From the IMG/VR virus record IMGVR_UViG_3300014903_000017, positions 1-22,930 of that record: a stretch of DNA of 22,930 nt. One strand, 5' to 3'. Within the stretch, counting starts at the first letter, position 1. Every line of letters starts with the position of its first letter. Both the position numbers and the translations under genes were made by a program. This DNA comes from a virus. Positions 20,756 to 22,930 of the stretch are shown here, piece by piece. The notes under the pieces were generated by a model, which did not search any database, was not told the origin of the DNA, and saw only the letters and a list, made by a program, of their open reading frames with translations.

Positions 20756-22375
20756 TTAGAAAAATGTTATTTCAGGCGCATCAGATTCTTTTCTCCGCAT
20801 GTATCTATCGACGGAAAGTATCGAGGAGACCACGCCGTCTATTTTCTTTTGATTGCCGCCTTTTTCTGCTGGCTTAAACGGTCTAATTACACCATTTGGA
20901 CCAGTTTGGACCTCTACATTATCTATCATCCAGTTCATAACCGGATTATCAGAATGAACTAATCCGATACTTTCGTCGTCTTTTGCACCTTTTATAATTT
21001 GGCGTTCAAATTCTCTTGAGGGCGGCGACATGTTTCCGTAACCTTGAGCCGTCGGAACCATAATTAAACCCATTTTTTCAGCAGTAGATGCCGCCATGCT
21101 TGCATTCCAGGGGTCATAGGCTATGTCTTTTAGGTCGTATAGTTTACTGCATTCAACCATTTGCCCTATTACGGAATCATAGTCAACGGTATCGCCAGGC
21201 GTTGCGATAATATGCCCTTGAGCCACCCATCTATCGTAAGGAACTTTATCACGGTTTTTCATTTCCTCAATTCTTTCTATAGGTATAAAAAAATATGGTT
21301 TCAGATATAATCTGCCGTCGGGCATGGGAAATATTAAACTAAACGCCGTAATGTCTATTACCGTTGAAAGGTCTAGCCCGCCATAACACGTTTGATTTAG
21401 TAGCGAACCGTCCGAAACTTTGCCAGCGCAACTATCCCATTTTTCACGCTGCAGCCAGCGAGTTAACTGGCTAGTCCATATATTAAGATTCAATCTTTTA
21501 AAATTGTTTTCATGCCGTGGATTTTCAATAGCTTGCTTTGCATCGTCTTCGATATTTTGAGCATCAAAAGTTACGCCCATATTTGGATTAGCTTTTTTCC
21601 ACACTTCGGGATTTTTCCAGTCGTCATCTTTTCCCGCTTCAAAAATCATGGCAAATAATTGTTCATCTTTTTTTTCGTCTTTAATAACTTTTTTAGCGTG
21701 GCAATATTCGTCATAGCAAACGCTGGTGCGGTCGTGTCCGGCGGTAGTAATTGTGGTATGTAGTGGCTGGCTTCTTGCATAGCCGGAGCCATGTGTCATA
21801 AATTCGTAAAGCTCGGCGTCTTTAAGGGCATGTAGTTCGTCGAAGATTAAACCGTGAATATTTAAACCATGTTTTGATTTGCTTTCACGAGATATAGTTT
21901 CGTATTTTGATTGCATTTCAGGAAAAATCAAACGTCCTACGGTATGTTTTACAATAGACTTAAGGCTGGATAATGCAACCATGCGGGCAGCTTCATCGAA
22001 AACTATTTTAGCTTGCCCTCGTTCGGTTGCGGCGGAGTATATTTCTGCCCCATATTCGCCATCAGCGACTAATAAATAGTTGGCTAATCCTGCGCACAAT
22101 GTTGACTTGCCGTTTTTTTTCGGGATACCTAGAAATGATTTACGAAACCTACGCTTGCCGTTAGATTTTTTTTTCCACCCAAACACAGTTCTTAGGAATT
22201 TCTTTTGCCAGTCTTCAAGCAAAAAAGGTTTATTGTGAAAATCTCCTTGAGATAAAACTAAAATTTCTTCAAAAAATATTACAACCCGCTCGGCGGAATC
22301 GGCATCGTAATAGTATTTGCCACCACATGACGTTACTTTTTGCTCAGGGCATGGCTTAACTTTTCTTTTTGCCAT
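20756..22375 (-). CDS. terL: Terminase large subunit
   Basis: The 539-residue protein is a packaging ATPase-nuclease. Walker A is GIPKKNGKS (83-91), Walker B is LIFDE (176-180), and the coupling motif is TTITTAG (207-213). The RNase H-like nuclease begins at GGLDLS (332-337, D335 as first metal ligand) with DPWNAS further on and a late Asp in KKIDGVVS. This is the Terminase_1 family, usual with HK97-type portals. It cuts the concatemer and drives DNA into the prohead. The ATG lies inside the small terminase gene (20-base overlap) with AAGG close by. Intact, normal length. Confidence 0.95.
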   Translation of the reverse strand: MAKRKVKPCPEQKVTSCGGKYYYDADSAERVVIFFEEILVLSQGDFHNKPFLLEDWQKKFLRTVFGWKKKSNGKRRFRKSFLGIPKKNGKSTLCAGLANYLLVADGEYGAEIYSAATERGQAKIVFDEAARMVALSSLKSIVKHTVGRLIFPEMQSKYETISRESKSKHGLNIHGLIFDELHALKDAELYEFMTHGSGYARSQPLHTTITTAGHDRTSVCYDEYCHAKKVIKDEKKDEQLFAMIFEAGKDDDWKNPEVWKKANPNMGVTFDAQNIEDDAKQAIENPRHENNFKRLNLNIWTSQLTRWLQREKWDSCAGKVSDGSLLNQTCYGGLDLSTVIDITAFSLIFPMPDGRLYLKPYFFIPIERIEEMKNRDKVPYDRWVAQGHIIATPGDTVDYDSVIGQMVECSKLYDLKDIAYDPWNASMAASTAEKMGLIMVPTAQGYGNMSPPSREFERQIIKGAKDDESIGLVHSDNPVMNWMIDNVEVQTGPNGVIRPFKPAEKGGNQKKIDGVVSSILSVDRYMRRKESDAPEITFF

Positions 22376-22895
22376 TGCCTTGGGTTAAAAAATTCATAAG
22401 TTTTTCTTTATCTTGGTCGGGGGTGGCGATATTTAACCGTCCTCTTGCAGACGGAGTCATGCCTAGCTCGGCAGATAGCCGGTGCATTATTTCAATCCAT
22501 TGGCGAGCTTGCGAAATGTAGGGTATCGCCTGAATAGAACCGTTAGGGGTTAGTATTACATTTTTAAATTCACGAACAACCTTATCTCCGTTAGATTTTT
22601 CAGTTTCTATTAATACTGGTTTACATTTCTTTAATTCGTCTTGAGCTATAAAAAATTGTGAATGTGCATAGCAGTAATTTGAAAGCGTGTCTAGGTCTGA
22701 TACTTTTAAAACGCCACTGTTTTGTAAAATCGGGTAAAGCTCGTTCCATTTTTCTACACCTATTTTATCTAAATGCTTTGGAGCCTTATATTTTTTAGGT
22801 GCGGTTGTTATTTCTGGCGAATCAGGTATTCTGCAGGGTCTAACCCCGCTTAATTTTTTAGCTTCGGCTGATTTCGGTTTAGTTCCGGGCTTCAT
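22356..22895 (-). CDS. terS: Terminase small subunit, P27 type
   Basis: The 179-residue protein has the P27-family opening (KPGTKPKSAEAKKLSGVRPCRIPDSP), the PKHLDKIGVEKWNELYPIL and SDLDTLSNYCYAH helices, and the RQWIEIMHRLSAELGMTPSAR C-terminal pattern. It recognises phage DNA and loads the large subunit. The frame remains open upstream of ATG 22895 to the window edge (GTGWDPRGFAI), so the true start could lie outside. Only AGGGG, ten bases upstream, could serve as ribosome site for the start given here. The next gene to the right is not in view. Confidence 0.85.
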   Translation of the reverse strand: MKPGTKPKSAEAKKLSGVRPCRIPDSPEITTAPKKYKAPKHLDKIGVEKWNELYPILQNSGVLKVSDLDTLSNYCYAHSQFFIAQDELKKCKPVLIETEKSNGDKVVREFKNVILTPNGSIQAIPYISQARQWIEIMHRLSAELGMTPSARGRLNIATPDQDKEKLMNFLTQGNGKKKS

Positions 22896-22930
22896 AATGG
22901 CAAAACCCCTAGGGTCCCAACCTGTACCGA

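Noticed and set aside
1173-22079. Plus-strand ORFs of 60-140 codons across the window
   Set aside because: All lie opposite well-supported minus-strand genes, show odd composition (Phe/Ser/Pro-rich) and lack ribosome sites.
1-22930. CRISPR array, insertion sequence or toxin-antitoxin pair
   Set aside because: No regularly spaced repeats, transposase, or small paired genes of that type were seen.

Overview
The window holds the late (packaging, virion and lysis) module of a tailed phage or prophage, read entirely right to left on the minus strand. It has about 40% G+C by eye. The order is small terminase, large terminase, portal, S78-type prohead protease, HK97-fold capsid, connectors, tail terminator, major tail protein, frameshifted tail chaperone, a 662-residue tape measure and tail tip. 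No sheath or contractile baseplate genes are seen, so a siphovirus is the simplest reading. Shine-Dalgarno sites of the AGGAG type are common. Two lipobox proteins and a probable spanin pair suggest a Gram-negative host. I cannot name its phylum, and no integrase or replication gene lies in the window to show lifestyle.

Layout from the right edge: terminases (22895-20756); a sigma70-type promoter with an inverted repeat (20713-20747); portal, protease and capsid (20702-17460); a virion surface protein and an exported beta-repeat protein (17444-16510); connectors (16510-14352); major tail protein (14352-13480); chaperone ORF pair with a likely -1 frameshift (13425-12809); tape measure, Dit-like protein and tail hub (12804-7545); a block of a small fibre-linked protein, a lipoprotein, two tandem paralogues and a fibre, four of which carry signal peptides (7545-4213); a lysis block of XhlA-like protein, Cys/His endolysin, holin-like protein, polytopic GT-C-like membrane protein, probable overlapping spanins and a metallophosphoesterase (4213-1170). 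Genes are packed tightly, and nine junctions are the one-base TAATG overlap, so translation is probably coupled along much of the transcript.

The most unusual part is the 500-base non-coding stretch at 658-1169. A perfect consensus promoter (TTGACA, 17 bases, TATAAT) fires leftward into a series of RNA structures: a GC-rich hairpin with a T-rich tail, a tRNA-shaped element whose anticodon arm is closed by a GAAA tetraloop, two hairpins with different stems but near-identical 25-base loops, and a further long hairpin. The shared loop sequence is complementary to two sites in the leader of the next gene, including its Shine-Dalgarno site. That gene (657 to beyond the left edge) looks like a DUF4942-type phage protein. 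I read this as a structured leader RNA or small-RNA locus that controls the gene.

A second whole-window signal is that I found no GATC anywhere in 22.9 kb, against roughly 80 expected at this composition, which suggests selection by a GATC-specific restriction system.
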